Assembly: GCA_937896115.1 (NCBI GenBank)
Contig: CALBLB010000037.1
Span: 1 to 5,225, forward strand
Direction of reading: 5' to 3'
Origin: an uncultured Succinatimonas sp.
GTDB taxonomy: Bacteria; Pseudomonadota; Gammaproteobacteria; Enterobacterales; Succinivibrionaceae
DNA length: 5,225 nt
Shown: positions 1 to 5,225 of the stretch, one piece after another
How the letters are laid out: each line of letters starts with the position of its first letter
Position numbering within the stretch: position 1 is the stretch's first letter
Notes under the pieces: model-generated
The model's database searches: none
The model's input: only the letters and a program-made list of their open reading frames with translations
What the model was told of the DNA's origin: nothing
Made by a program: the position numbers and the translations under genes

Positions 1-1
1 C

Positions 2-211
2 TCCCTGATCGTGCGTTGCAGACTGCCTGATCGTATTCCTGAGAAGATGCAGGCTCAGGATTTTCTGCGTCTTATGCGTCACGACAAGAAGGTAAGGCAG
101 GGCGTGATCCGTTATGTCTTGCCCGAGCGCCTTGGAAAGGTAGGCCTTTACACCGATGTAAGCGATGACGAGATCATCTCTTTAATTGACGAGCTTAAGG
201 GCATAAAGTGA
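2..211 (+). CDS. aroB: 3-dehydroquinate synthase, C-terminal end (partial)
   Basis: The frame is open from the left edge and encodes the last 69 residues of AroB, the cytoplasmic NAD- and metal-dependent enzyme that converts DAHP to 3-dehydroquinate in the shikimate pathway. The call rests on the C-terminal pattern remembered from E. coli AroB: a short proline-containing segment, then Met-x-Ala-Gln, then an M-x-x-D-K-K-V motif (seen here as MRHDKKVRQG), a V/I-L-P segment, G-K-V/S, and a final helix with D-E/E-L. The GTG at position 11 is an internal valine, not a start, because the family alignment continues upstream. The TGA stop at 209-211 overlaps the GTG start of the next gene in the pattern GTGA, as expected for an aroB-damX operon. 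Active-site residues lie outside the window. The fragment is short, but its content and neighbours agree. Confidence 0.9.
   Translation, partial: SLIVRCRLPDRIPEKMQAQDFLRLMRHDKKVRQGVIRYVLPERLGKVGLYTDVSDDEIISLIDELKGIK
197..201 (+). promoter_or_regulatory. Shine-Dalgarno for damX
   Basis: AAGGG lies inside the end of aroB, six bases before the GTG at 208. It is the clearest ribosome binding site in the window and supports the non-ATG start of damX. Confidence 0.6.
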
Positions 212-2118
212 AAGCAGCGTCATCGCATCCTAATACCCGTCTTAAGATCACGGATCTTTTGTGTGCGCAGTTTCGTGAAGCCGGATCTTTCGTGATCCTT
301 TCAGGAGACAGCGGCAGCGGGCGTACCGGTGCGCTTGAAAACGTGATCGCCGAGCTTGAAGATCGCTATCAGATAATTTTTGTTCCCTGCAGCGCCGATG
401 AAGCGTTGCCTGCTTTAAGACAGATGTTCTTATCGCAATTGTTGCCCAGCGGCAAATGGGATCTTAATTTGAATTTGTGTGATACTTTAAGCAAGATCCC
501 GGTACCGGGACGTCGCAAAGTACTGGTGATGATCGATGATGTCGATGCAGTAACCATAGGTTTTTTCAATGAATTAAAATCCCTTTATGAGCAGACCTTA
601 GGGGGTGGACGTTTTGCTTTTCTGCTTACGGCCCACCCTCTTTGGACTCAGCAGGTAAGGCGTGCAAGCATCAAAGGCAAGTTTCGTGAAATTGCGATGT
701 TGCCTTTGTCTTTGACCGAGAGTTTGTCTTTGGTTAAGGCTTATTTTGAGGCTGCAGGCAAGATCAGGAATTATGAAGCTATTTCTCAAAAACTTCCTCG
801 TTATTTGGAAGGTTGCAAGGGTAATATAAGCAAGGTTATTAAACAGACGGAGCTTCTTATGGACGATCCCAAGTTGGCTCAGAGCGCCAGACCGCCTGAG
901 AATGAGGCGCAGTTGCGTGAGCTTAAAAAGAAAAAAAATCGCGGTTTGGCCGGGATTTTTATCACTGTAGTAAGCCTGATCATAGTCTTGTTATGCATCA
1001 TTCCGCTGTTTACCGGCGGATCGCTTTTCGGCGGTGATGATCAGAATGAAGATGCCGATACTACGCTGGTACGCCCGGGGACTTCATCTTTACCGTCATT
1101 TGCAGGCGGTAATTCAGGCTCTCAAAAGGTGCAGGAAGGCACCGGGAAAAATCCAGAACTTCCGCAGAGTGATTTGCCGGATGTTTCGGTTGATGAGGCT
1201 CGTAAGGCAGAGCAGCAAAATGCAGATCCTTTGCGCTCTTCGGCTCCTGCGCCTACGGATCTTAAAGCGAAGCAGGAGCGCGGCAGTGCCGACAAGCCTC
1301 AGCTTGACGACGGTGCTTTGCTTCCTAATCTCAAAGAAGGCATAGAGGCCAATACCCCCGATGCCGAGCATAAAAAATCGGTAACCCTAAACGGGGAAAC
1401 CCTCGATGCCATCGAGAAGAGTGAGGCCGGATCAGGAAAAGATCCGGAATTACCCCGGCGAAGCCTGGACGGATCTTTAAATAAAAACGAGACAAAGGGC
1501 AAAGAGCAGAGTACCGACAACGGTGATTTTTTAACCCGCGGCGACAATATGTTGCGAGAGGATGAGATTAAGGCTGAGGATGAGGCTTTGCGCAGGCAAA
1601 ACGAAGCCGAGGCTTTAAAACAGGCGCAAGATGCAAAAGAAGCCGAGCGTGAAGCCAAATTAAAAGAACTTGCCGATAAGGCTGCGGCTTCTTTGGATGA
1701 TGGCGGGAAGAGCAACGCCAAAGCTCCAAAGCGCAATGCCTCTAACAAGAAAAATGCCAGACCGCGTGCTTACCGGACGGCAGGTTATAACGGCTTTGGA
1801 CGCGGAGGGATCCCGGGAAGCGTTTCCGAGCTTTGGAGCAAGAATGCTGATCACTACACTTTGCAGGTAATTGCAGGGCGCAATCGTCAGGCCGTGGTAC
1901 AGGCCTCGGCAGGAGTTTCAGATCGTTATTGGATTTACGAAACTACCCGCGAGCGTCGTCCCTGGTTTGTTTTGGTGACGGGTGATTTTGCAAGCCCCGC
2001 TGCGGCCTTAAGAGAAAGAGCCAAATTGCCTTCTTCTTTAAGAGTAGGCGGACCTTTTCCCAAGACCTTTGACCGCGTACAGACAGAAATGAGACTTAGT
2101 ACAGCCAATGGACGTTAA
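208..2118 (+). CDS. damX: DamX-like cell division protein with AAA ATPase-like and SPOR domains
   Basis: This 636-residue inner-membrane protein probably acts at the division septum. Residues 1-215 resemble the ATPase domain of ExeA/GspA-type proteins: a P-loop GDSGSGRT at 33-40, a Walker B strand VLVMIDD at 105-111, and a later hydrophobic strand FAFLLTAHP at 136-144. A basic run (KKKKNR, about 240-245) precedes one membrane helix at about 247-268, giving a cytoplasmic N-terminus. A low-complexity, charged linker follows (about 270-545), with a likely coiled coil at 450-495. The C-terminal SPOR domain (about 548-628) has HYTLQ, WIYETTR, PWFVLV-G-F and P-x-x-FDRVQ, close to the end of E. coli DamX; SPOR domains bind denuded septal glycans. 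E. coli DamX (about 430 aa) lacks the ATPase part. The GTG start overlaps the aroB stop and has an SD sequence. The P-loop lysine is arginine, so ATP hydrolysis is uncertain. Confidence 0.9.
   Translation: MKAASSHPNTRLKITDLLCAQFREAGSFVILSGDSGSGRTGALENVIAELEDRYQIIFVPCSADEALPALRQMFLSQLLPSGKWDLNLNLCDTLSKIPVPGRRKVLVMIDDVDAVTIGFFNELKSLYEQTLGGGRFAFLLTAHPLWTQQVRRASIKGKFREIAMLPLSLTESLSLVKAYFEAAGKIRNYEAISQKLPRYLEGCKGNISKVIKQTELLMDDPKLAQSARPPENEAQLRELKKKKNRGLAGIFITVVSLIIVLLCIIPLFTGGSLFGGDDQNEDADTTLVRPGTSSLPSFAGGNSGSQKVQEGTGKNPELPQSDLPDVSVDEARKAEQQNADPLRSSAPAPTDLKAKQERGSADKPQLDDGALLPNLKEGIEANTPDAEHKKSVTLNGETLDAIEKSEAGSGKDPELPRRSLDGSLNKNETKGKEQSTDNGDFLTRGDNMLREDEIKAEDEALRRQNEAEALKQAQDAKEAEREAKLKELADKAAASLDDGGKSNAKAPKRNASNKKNARPRAYRTAGYNGFGRGGIPGSVSELWSKNADHYTLQVIAGRNRQAVVQASAGVSDRYWIYETTRERRPWFVLVTGDFASPAAALRERAKLPSSLRVGGPFPKTFDRVQTEMRLSTANGR
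1138..1455 (+). repeat. Duplicated nonapeptide motif in the DamX linker
   Basis: Two copies of G-[TS]-G-K-[ND]-P-E-L-P occur at DamX residues 311-319 (bases 1138-1164) and 408-416 (bases 1429-1455), 97 residues apart. Codons differ between the copies (for example CTT CCG against TTA CCC), so the peptide is better conserved than the DNA. The surrounding linker is disordered-looking and only loosely similar, so this may be an old internal duplication or a repeated short binding motif. The coordinates span from the first copy to the second. Confidence 0.5.
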
Positions 2119-2800
2119 TAACAAAAAATATCTGATTGCAGGATCTATCCTGTCAGCCGATCTGCTGAATTTGGAGCAGGATGTAGAGCAGGCCATAGCG
2201 CAGGGCGTGGATATCATCCACTTTGACGTGATGGATTATCATTTTGTGCCTAATATGACCTTCGGCCCCATGTTTTTAAAAAAAATGCGCGCCCGTTTCC
2301 CGGATACCGTGTTTGACGTACATCTCATGGTAGAGCCGGTGACGGAGCAGGTGGTCGGAGATTACATCGATGCAGGAGCTTCATGGATATCGTTCCATCC
2401 TGAAGCCTGTACCCATGTTGAGCGTATGCTCGCTTATATCAGATCGCGCGGTGTAAAGGCAGGTTTGGCCTTAAATCCCGGTACCGGAATAGAGTTTCTG
2501 CGTTATTTGTGGCATACCTTGGATTTTGTGCTGGTCATGACGGTGAACCCCGGCTACGGCGGTCAAAAACTTTTGACTGCTTGTCTTACCAAGGTTGCCG
2601 ATGTCAGACGTATGGCGGCTAAAGAAAGCGATCACAAGATCTTAATAGAGGTAGACGGCGGCGTGAAAGCCTCCAATATCGCTACGGTTGCAGAATACGG
2701 CGCACGCGTGTTCGTGGTGGGATCGGCTTTCTTCGGAGAGCAGGACAAAGCTGCGGCTTTGGCGGCTTTGACTTCGGCGCTTGAGAATAAAGCGCAATGA
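2108..2800 (+). CDS. rpe: Ribulose-phosphate 3-epimerase
   Basis: This 230-residue cytoplasmic TIM-barrel enzyme interconverts D-ribulose 5-phosphate and D-xylulose 5-phosphate in the pentose phosphate pathway. The family signature HFDVMD-x-HFVPN is at 38-49, and the metal and catalytic residues are visible: H38 and D40, H72 in DVHLM, and D183 in the EVDGGV loop. Phosphate-binding segments are present as NPGYGGQ (147-153) and VVGSAFF (203-209). Length matches the E. coli enzyme (about 225). The near-invariant I-A-P-S-I-L-S-A-D opening reads IAGSILSAD, with Gly12 in place of Pro. The ATG at 2108 is the only start that keeps the whole first strand; it overlaps the end of damX by 11 nt and has only a weak GAG 14 bases upstream, so translation is probably coupled to damX. 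In E. coli dam lies just upstream; here it is absent. Confidence 0.96.
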   Translation: MDVNNKKYLIAGSILSADLLNLEQDVEQAIAQGVDIIHFDVMDYHFVPNMTFGPMFLKKMRARFPDTVFDVHLMVEPVTEQVVGDYIDAGASWISFHPEACTHVERMLAYIRSRGVKAGLALNPGTGIEFLRYLWHTLDFVLVMTVNPGYGGQKLLTACLTKVADVRRMAAKESDHKILIEVDGGVKASNIATVAEYGARVFVVGSAFFGEQDKAAALAALTSALENKAQ

Positions 2801-3492
2801 AATTACAGCAGGTTCCCAAAGGACTCATCTTTGACTTGGACGGTACCTTAGCCGATACCCTGCCTCAACTGGCGTTGGCAGCCAAACTCTCGTGCGAGGC
2901 GGCAGGTCTTAAAGCTCCTACGGTAGATGAGGCCAAAACTTACGTAGGCAACGGAGTCAAACTGCTTTTAACAAGAGCCATTGCAGGGCGTCGCGATGCC
3001 GAGCCCGAGGATGTGGATCCGGCCTTGCTTGCAAGAGTGCGAGAGTTGTTCAACCGCTACTACAGTGAAGGATTGCCCGATAATTACAGTGTGTACCCCG
3101 GGGTAAAAACAGGACTGGCCTTTTTTAAAGAGCAGGGGATCAAGCTTGGGGTATGTACCAACAAGCCGCAGATGTTTGCAGTCCCTTTGCTTAAGTACAT
3201 GGGGCTTTTCTCCTGCTTCGATTTCGTGTTGGGCGGAGAAGTTCTTCAGGAGCGTAAGCCCGATCCCAAGCCTGTTTTATATGTGGCGCAAAAACTAAAA
3301 GTCAGTCCTGATGAATGTGCCATGGCAGGGGATAGTGAAAACGATGTTTTTGCAGGTCAGCGCGCGGGAATGAGCACCGTGTTTTTTACCTACGGATATT
3401 TTTCAGCTGATCCTGATACAATTGATCCTGATCATATTTTCAATGATTTTAGTGCGTTAACGGCACTTATCAAACAATTACAACAGAGATGA
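2797..3492 (+). CDS. gph: Phosphoglycolate phosphatase (HAD superfamily)
   Basis: This 231-residue cytoplasmic HAD-family phosphatase is predicted to dephosphorylate 2-phosphoglycolate, a by-product of oxidative DNA-end repair. All HAD motifs are present: motif I DLDGTLADT at 13-21 (nucleophile D13, acid/base D15), motif II VCTNK at 119-123 (T121), motif III lysine in RKPDP at 153-157 (K154), and motif IV GDSENDV at 178-184 (D179, D183) for Mg2+. The helical cap lies between motifs I and II and contains the Y-V-G-N-G-V stretch (49-54) typical of Gph. The ATG overlaps the rpe stop as ATGA, without a strong SD, which suggests coupled translation. The substrate is inferred from the rpe-gph-trpS gene order and overall similarity; related HAD phosphatases can look alike from motifs alone. 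Confidence 0.92.
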   Translation: MKLQQVPKGLIFDLDGTLADTLPQLALAAKLSCEAAGLKAPTVDEAKTYVGNGVKLLLTRAIAGRRDAEPEDVDPALLARVRELFNRYYSEGLPDNYSVYPGVKTGLAFFKEQGIKLGVCTNKPQMFAVPLLKYMGLFSCFDFVLGGEVLQERKPDPKPVLYVAQKLKVSPDECAMAGDSENDVFAGQRAGMSTVFFTYGYFSADPDTIDPDHIFNDFSALTALIKQLQQR

Positions 3493-3497
3493 CACCC

Positions 3498-4502
3498 ATG
3501 TCAAAAAAGATTATTTTCAGCGGCATTCAGCCTTCGGGCGAACTTTCCATCGGCAATTACATAGGTTCGTTGCGCAATTGGGTGAAGTTGCAGGATGAAT
3601 ATGACTGCGTGTATTGCGTGGTAAATGAACATGCCATCACCGTAAGACAAGATCCTGAGCAGTTGGCAAAACGCTCTTTTGACGTTTTGTCCATCTTTAT
3701 GGCAGCCGGCATCGATCCTGCCAAATGCGTGCTGTTTTTGCAGTCTCACGTTCCTGCCCACTGTCAGCTCTCATGGGTGTTAAACTGCTATACCCAATTC
3801 GGCGAACTCTCGCGCATGACTCAGTTTAAGGACAAGTCCAAGCGTTACGGTGCAGGCAATGTCTCTGCAGGTCTTTATGATTATCCGGTGCTGATGGCCG
3901 CCGATATTTTGTTGTATCAGGCTGATCTGGTGCCCGTTGGAGATGATCAGAAACAGCATATCGAGATCACCCGCGACATCGCCGAGCGCTTTAACGGACT
4001 GTACGGCAAGACCTTCGTGCTTCCTGAAGGTTTCTTCCCCAAAGCAGGCGGTCGAGTGATGAGCCTGCAGGATCCTTCAAAGAAGATGTCAAAGTCTGAT
4101 GACAATCCCAACAACGTGATCCGTTTGCTTGAAGAGCCTGCGTCTATAGTCAAAAAGCTTAAGCGTGCCGTAACCGATTCTGATAATCCCCCTGTAGTAG
4201 CTTACGATTGGGATAAGAAACCCGGCGTCTCCAATCTTTTGGAGCTGATGTCAGCATCAACGGGGCGCAGTGTTGAAGATCTGGTGGAGCACTTTAAAGG
4301 TCAGATGTACGGAACCTTCAAGAGTGAAGTTGCCGACGCCGTCGTGGCTATGGTTGAACCCATCCAGAAGCGTTACCGTGAACTTCGCGACAATGAAGAT
4401 TATTTAAAGGAGATCTTAAAGCACGGTGCCGAGAAAGCCTCAGAGCGTGCTCAAAAGACTCTTGATGATGTTTATCGCAAGATAGGTTTCATCCTGCCTT
4501 AA
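3498..4502 (+). CDS. trpS: Tryptophan--tRNA ligase
   Basis: This cytoplasmic class Ic aminoacyl-tRNA synthetase activates tryptophan with ATP and charges tRNA-Trp. From the ATG at 3498 the protein has 334 residues, the length of E. coli TrpS. Visible motifs: FSGIQPSGELSIGNY at about 7-21, whose SIGN is the HIGH-equivalent; an HAITVR segment at about 46-51; DYPVLMAADILLYQ at about 128-141, which contributes to the tryptophan pocket; VPVGDDQKQHIE at about 145-156; and KMSKSDDN at 196-203. The C-terminal helical anticodon-binding part ends in VYRKIGF. An alternative ATG at 3489 overlaps the gph stop as ATGA and adds three residues (M-T-P). I prefer 3498 because the family begins M-x-K-x-I-x-F-S-G and an AGAG lies nine bases upstream; no purine-rich site precedes 3489. 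It is the last gene of the plus-strand cluster. Confidence 0.97.
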   Translation: MSKKIIFSGIQPSGELSIGNYIGSLRNWVKLQDEYDCVYCVVNEHAITVRQDPEQLAKRSFDVLSIFMAAGIDPAKCVLFLQSHVPAHCQLSWVLNCYTQFGELSRMTQFKDKSKRYGAGNVSAGLYDYPVLMAADILLYQADLVPVGDDQKQHIEITRDIAERFNGLYGKTFVLPEGFFPKAGGRVMSLQDPSKKMSKSDDNPNNVIRLLEEPASIVKKLKRAVTDSDNPPVVAYDWDKKPGVSNLLELMSASTGRSVEDLVEHFKGQMYGTFKSEVADAVVAMVEPIQKRYRELRDNEDYLKEILKHGAEKASERAQKTLDDVYRKIGFILP

Positions 4503-4520
4503 AGTTTTTACCGTCTGTAT

Positions 4521-4544
4521 ATCCCTGTATTTGATTGCAGGGAT
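4521..4544 (+). other. Small hairpin downstream of trpS
   Basis: ATCCCTG (4521-4527) and CAGGGAT (4538-4544) form a perfect 7-bp stem, extendable by a G-T wobble and an A-T pair to nine pairs around a 6-nt loop. It starts 18 bases after the trpS stop. No T run follows it (CTCTCACATG), so it is not a standard intrinsic terminator. It could stabilise the 3' end of the operon mRNA. Confidence 0.4.
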
Positions 4545-4554
4545 CTCTCACATG

Positions 4555-4579
4555 AAAAAGGCTCCCGAAGGGAGCCTTT
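4555..4579 (-). terminator. Intrinsic terminator (distal) of the flagellin gene
   Basis: AAAGGCTCCC (4557-4566) and GGGAGCCTTT (4570-4579) are a perfect 10-bp inverted repeat with a 3-nt loop. Read on the minus strand, the GC-rich stem runs into TTTTT (4559-4555) followed by CATG, the classic intrinsic terminator layout. On the plus strand the stem is followed by CAAAAA, so termination of the trpS transcript here would rely on the TTT inside the stem and would be weaker. It lies about 60 bases beyond the flagellin stop and about 55 beyond the trpS stop, so it may act in both directions but favours the minus strand. Confidence 0.8.
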
Positions 4580-4580
4580 C

Positions 4581-4627
4581 AAAAATCTTCGTTACGATCT
4601 TTGCAGGAGAAGTGATCGTGACGAAGA
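4581..4627 (-). terminator. Intrinsic terminator (proximal) of the flagellin gene
   Basis: TCTTCGTTACGATC (4586-4599) and GATCGTGACGAAGA (4614-4627) form a 14-position inverted repeat with one imperfect pair and a 14-nt loop. On the minus strand the stem is followed directly by TTTTT (4585-4581), so it looks like a first terminator 13 bases beyond the flagellin stop, ahead of the stronger one at 4555-4579. The imperfect position is a U-G wobble in plus-strand RNA but an A-C mismatch in minus-strand RNA. The large loop makes it weaker than its partner. It may also act as a 3'-end stabilising stem, or as a plus-strand terminator, since TTTT occurs at 4634-4637. Confidence 0.6.
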
Positions 4628-4640
4628 CAAGCCTTTTAAA

Positions 4641-5225
4641 TTAACCCAGAAGCGAGAGAGCCAGCTGCGGCAGGCTATTGGCCTGAGTTAACATCGAGGA
4701 GGCAGCCTGTTGCACTATGCTCTGAGCAGACAGGTTTGAAGCCTCAGTAGCATAATCGGTATCACGGATACGGGATCTTGCGTCGGTTTCGTTGTTGGCA
4801 ATATTGGTCTGGTTGCTGATGGTAGATTCCATACGGTTTTGCAAGGCACCGAAGTCACCGCGCTTGGTGTCGATCACGTTGATGACCTTATCGATGTTGG
4901 CCAAAGTATCTTGTGCAGCAGTAGAGTTGCTGACGTTGAAGACGATGTTGTCTCCTGATTTAAAAGAAGCTTTATCCCCGGCTTTGGTTGCCGTAGCAGG
5001 AGTCATGCCAGCTGCAATCATCAAAGAAGAAAGACTGTAGTTAGTGGTTTTATCTCCCTGACCTGTGCCGTGCAACTGCAGATCAAGCTGCAGAGTATCA
5101 TTGGAGTTTGCACCTACCTGAAAATTGACTTTGGCTCCAGCTTTTGTTCCCTGAACAATTGAATCGGTACCGTCAAAGCCAGAGAGTACGGTCTTGCCGC
5201 CGTAAGTAGTCTTGCAGGCAATACG
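4641..5225 (-). CDS. Flagellin, C-terminal part (partial)
   Basis: The minus-strand frame is open from the right edge to a TAA at 4643-4641 and gives the last 194 residues of a flagellin, the exported subunit of the flagellar filament. Residues 1-105 of the fragment are the middle and D1-entry part: T-T-Y-G-G-K-T-V-L-S-G at 6-16 is the usual T-x-F-G-G-x-x-L-x-G turn, followed by FQVGANSNDTL. Residues about 107-194 are the conserved D1/D0 C-terminal helices, with LGAIQNR-type DFGALQNRMESTI, SRIRDTDYATE (151-161) and MLTQANSLPQLALSLLG at the end. The N-terminal D0/D1 domain and promoter lie outside the window. The gene converges on trpS and ends in tandem terminators. A cysteine at fragment residue 4 is unusual for flagellin. 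I do not assign fliC, flaA or flaB because the genome may hold several copies. Confidence 0.95.
   Translation of the reverse strand, partial: RIACKTTYGGKTVLSGFDGTDSIVQGTKAGAKVNFQVGANSNDTLQLDLQLHGTGQGDKTTNYSLSSLMIAAGMTPATATKAGDKASFKSGDNIVFNVSNSTAAQDTLANIDKVINVIDTKRGDFGALQNRMESTISNQTNIANNETDARSRIRDTDYATEASNLSAQSIVQQAASSMLTQANSLPQLALSLLG

Noticed and set aside
11..13. GTG as a start for a small 66-residue protein
   Set aside because: The frame is open further upstream and the sequence matches the C-terminal end of AroB, so this is an internal valine.
1034..1345. 103-codon plus-strand frame inside damX
   Set aside because: It is an out-of-frame shadow of damX with a Leu/Arg-rich product and no sign of a translation start.
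1299..1748. 149-codon open frame on the minus strand inside damX
   Set aside because: It is antisense to the Lys/Glu/Ala-rich damX linker; the Ser/Leu/Phe-rich product is the complement of that bias, it resembles no family I know, and damX is well supported by its domains on both sides.
3489..3491. ATG overlapping the gph stop as the trpS start
   Set aside because: Not excluded, but the ATG at 3498 fits the family N-terminus and length and has the better upstream purine stretch.
4521..4544. Hairpin after trpS read as an attenuator or riboswitch
   Set aside because: It lies after the last gene of the operon, and the next gene runs the other way, so there is nothing downstream for it to control.
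4792..5040. 82-codon plus-strand open frame opposite flagellin
   Set aside because: It mirrors the conserved flagellin C-terminal helices and has no SD sequence or recognisable motif.

Overview
The window comes from a gammaproteobacterium. Its plus strand carries the end of aroB, then damX, rpe, gph and trpS, in the order of the E. coli aroK-aroB-damX-dam-rpe-gph-trpS cluster but without dam. Moderate GC, a flagellin gene next door and divergent versions of the proteins would fit a flagellated anaerobic relative of the Aeromonadales, such as the Succinivibrionaceae. That lineage guess is inference; sequence searches would settle it.

Layout. Positions 2-211 hold the last 69 codons of 3-dehydroquinate synthase (shikimate pathway). 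Positions 208-2118 encode a large DamX: an N-terminal AAA-type ATPase-like domain, one membrane helix, a long charged linker and a C-terminal SPOR domain for septal peptidoglycan. Ribulose-5-phosphate 3-epimerase (2108-2800), phosphoglycolate phosphatase (2797-3492) and tryptophanyl-tRNA synthetase (3498-4502, or from 3489) follow. Neighbouring genes overlap by 4, 11 and 4 nt, and gph and trpS abut or overlap, so the five genes look like one operon with coupled translation. No promoter is visible inside it. The products serve unrelated household roles (aromatic synthesis, division, pentose phosphates, 2-phosphoglycolate clearance, tRNA charging), and their linkage is an ancestral gene order rather than one pathway.

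Positions 4503-4640 are a convergent intergenic region with three inverted repeats. Two of them, read on the minus strand, are followed by T runs and form a tandem intrinsic terminator for the flagellin gene. That gene enters from the right edge on the minus strand (4641-5225, C-terminal 194 codons only).

I see no mobile element, CRISPR array, RNA gene or undescribed multigene system. The points worth a second look are the absent dam gene alongside a high density of GATC sites, the arginine in the DamX P-loop, a cysteine in the flagellin, the tandem terminators, and a strand-skewed TGCAGG hexamer.
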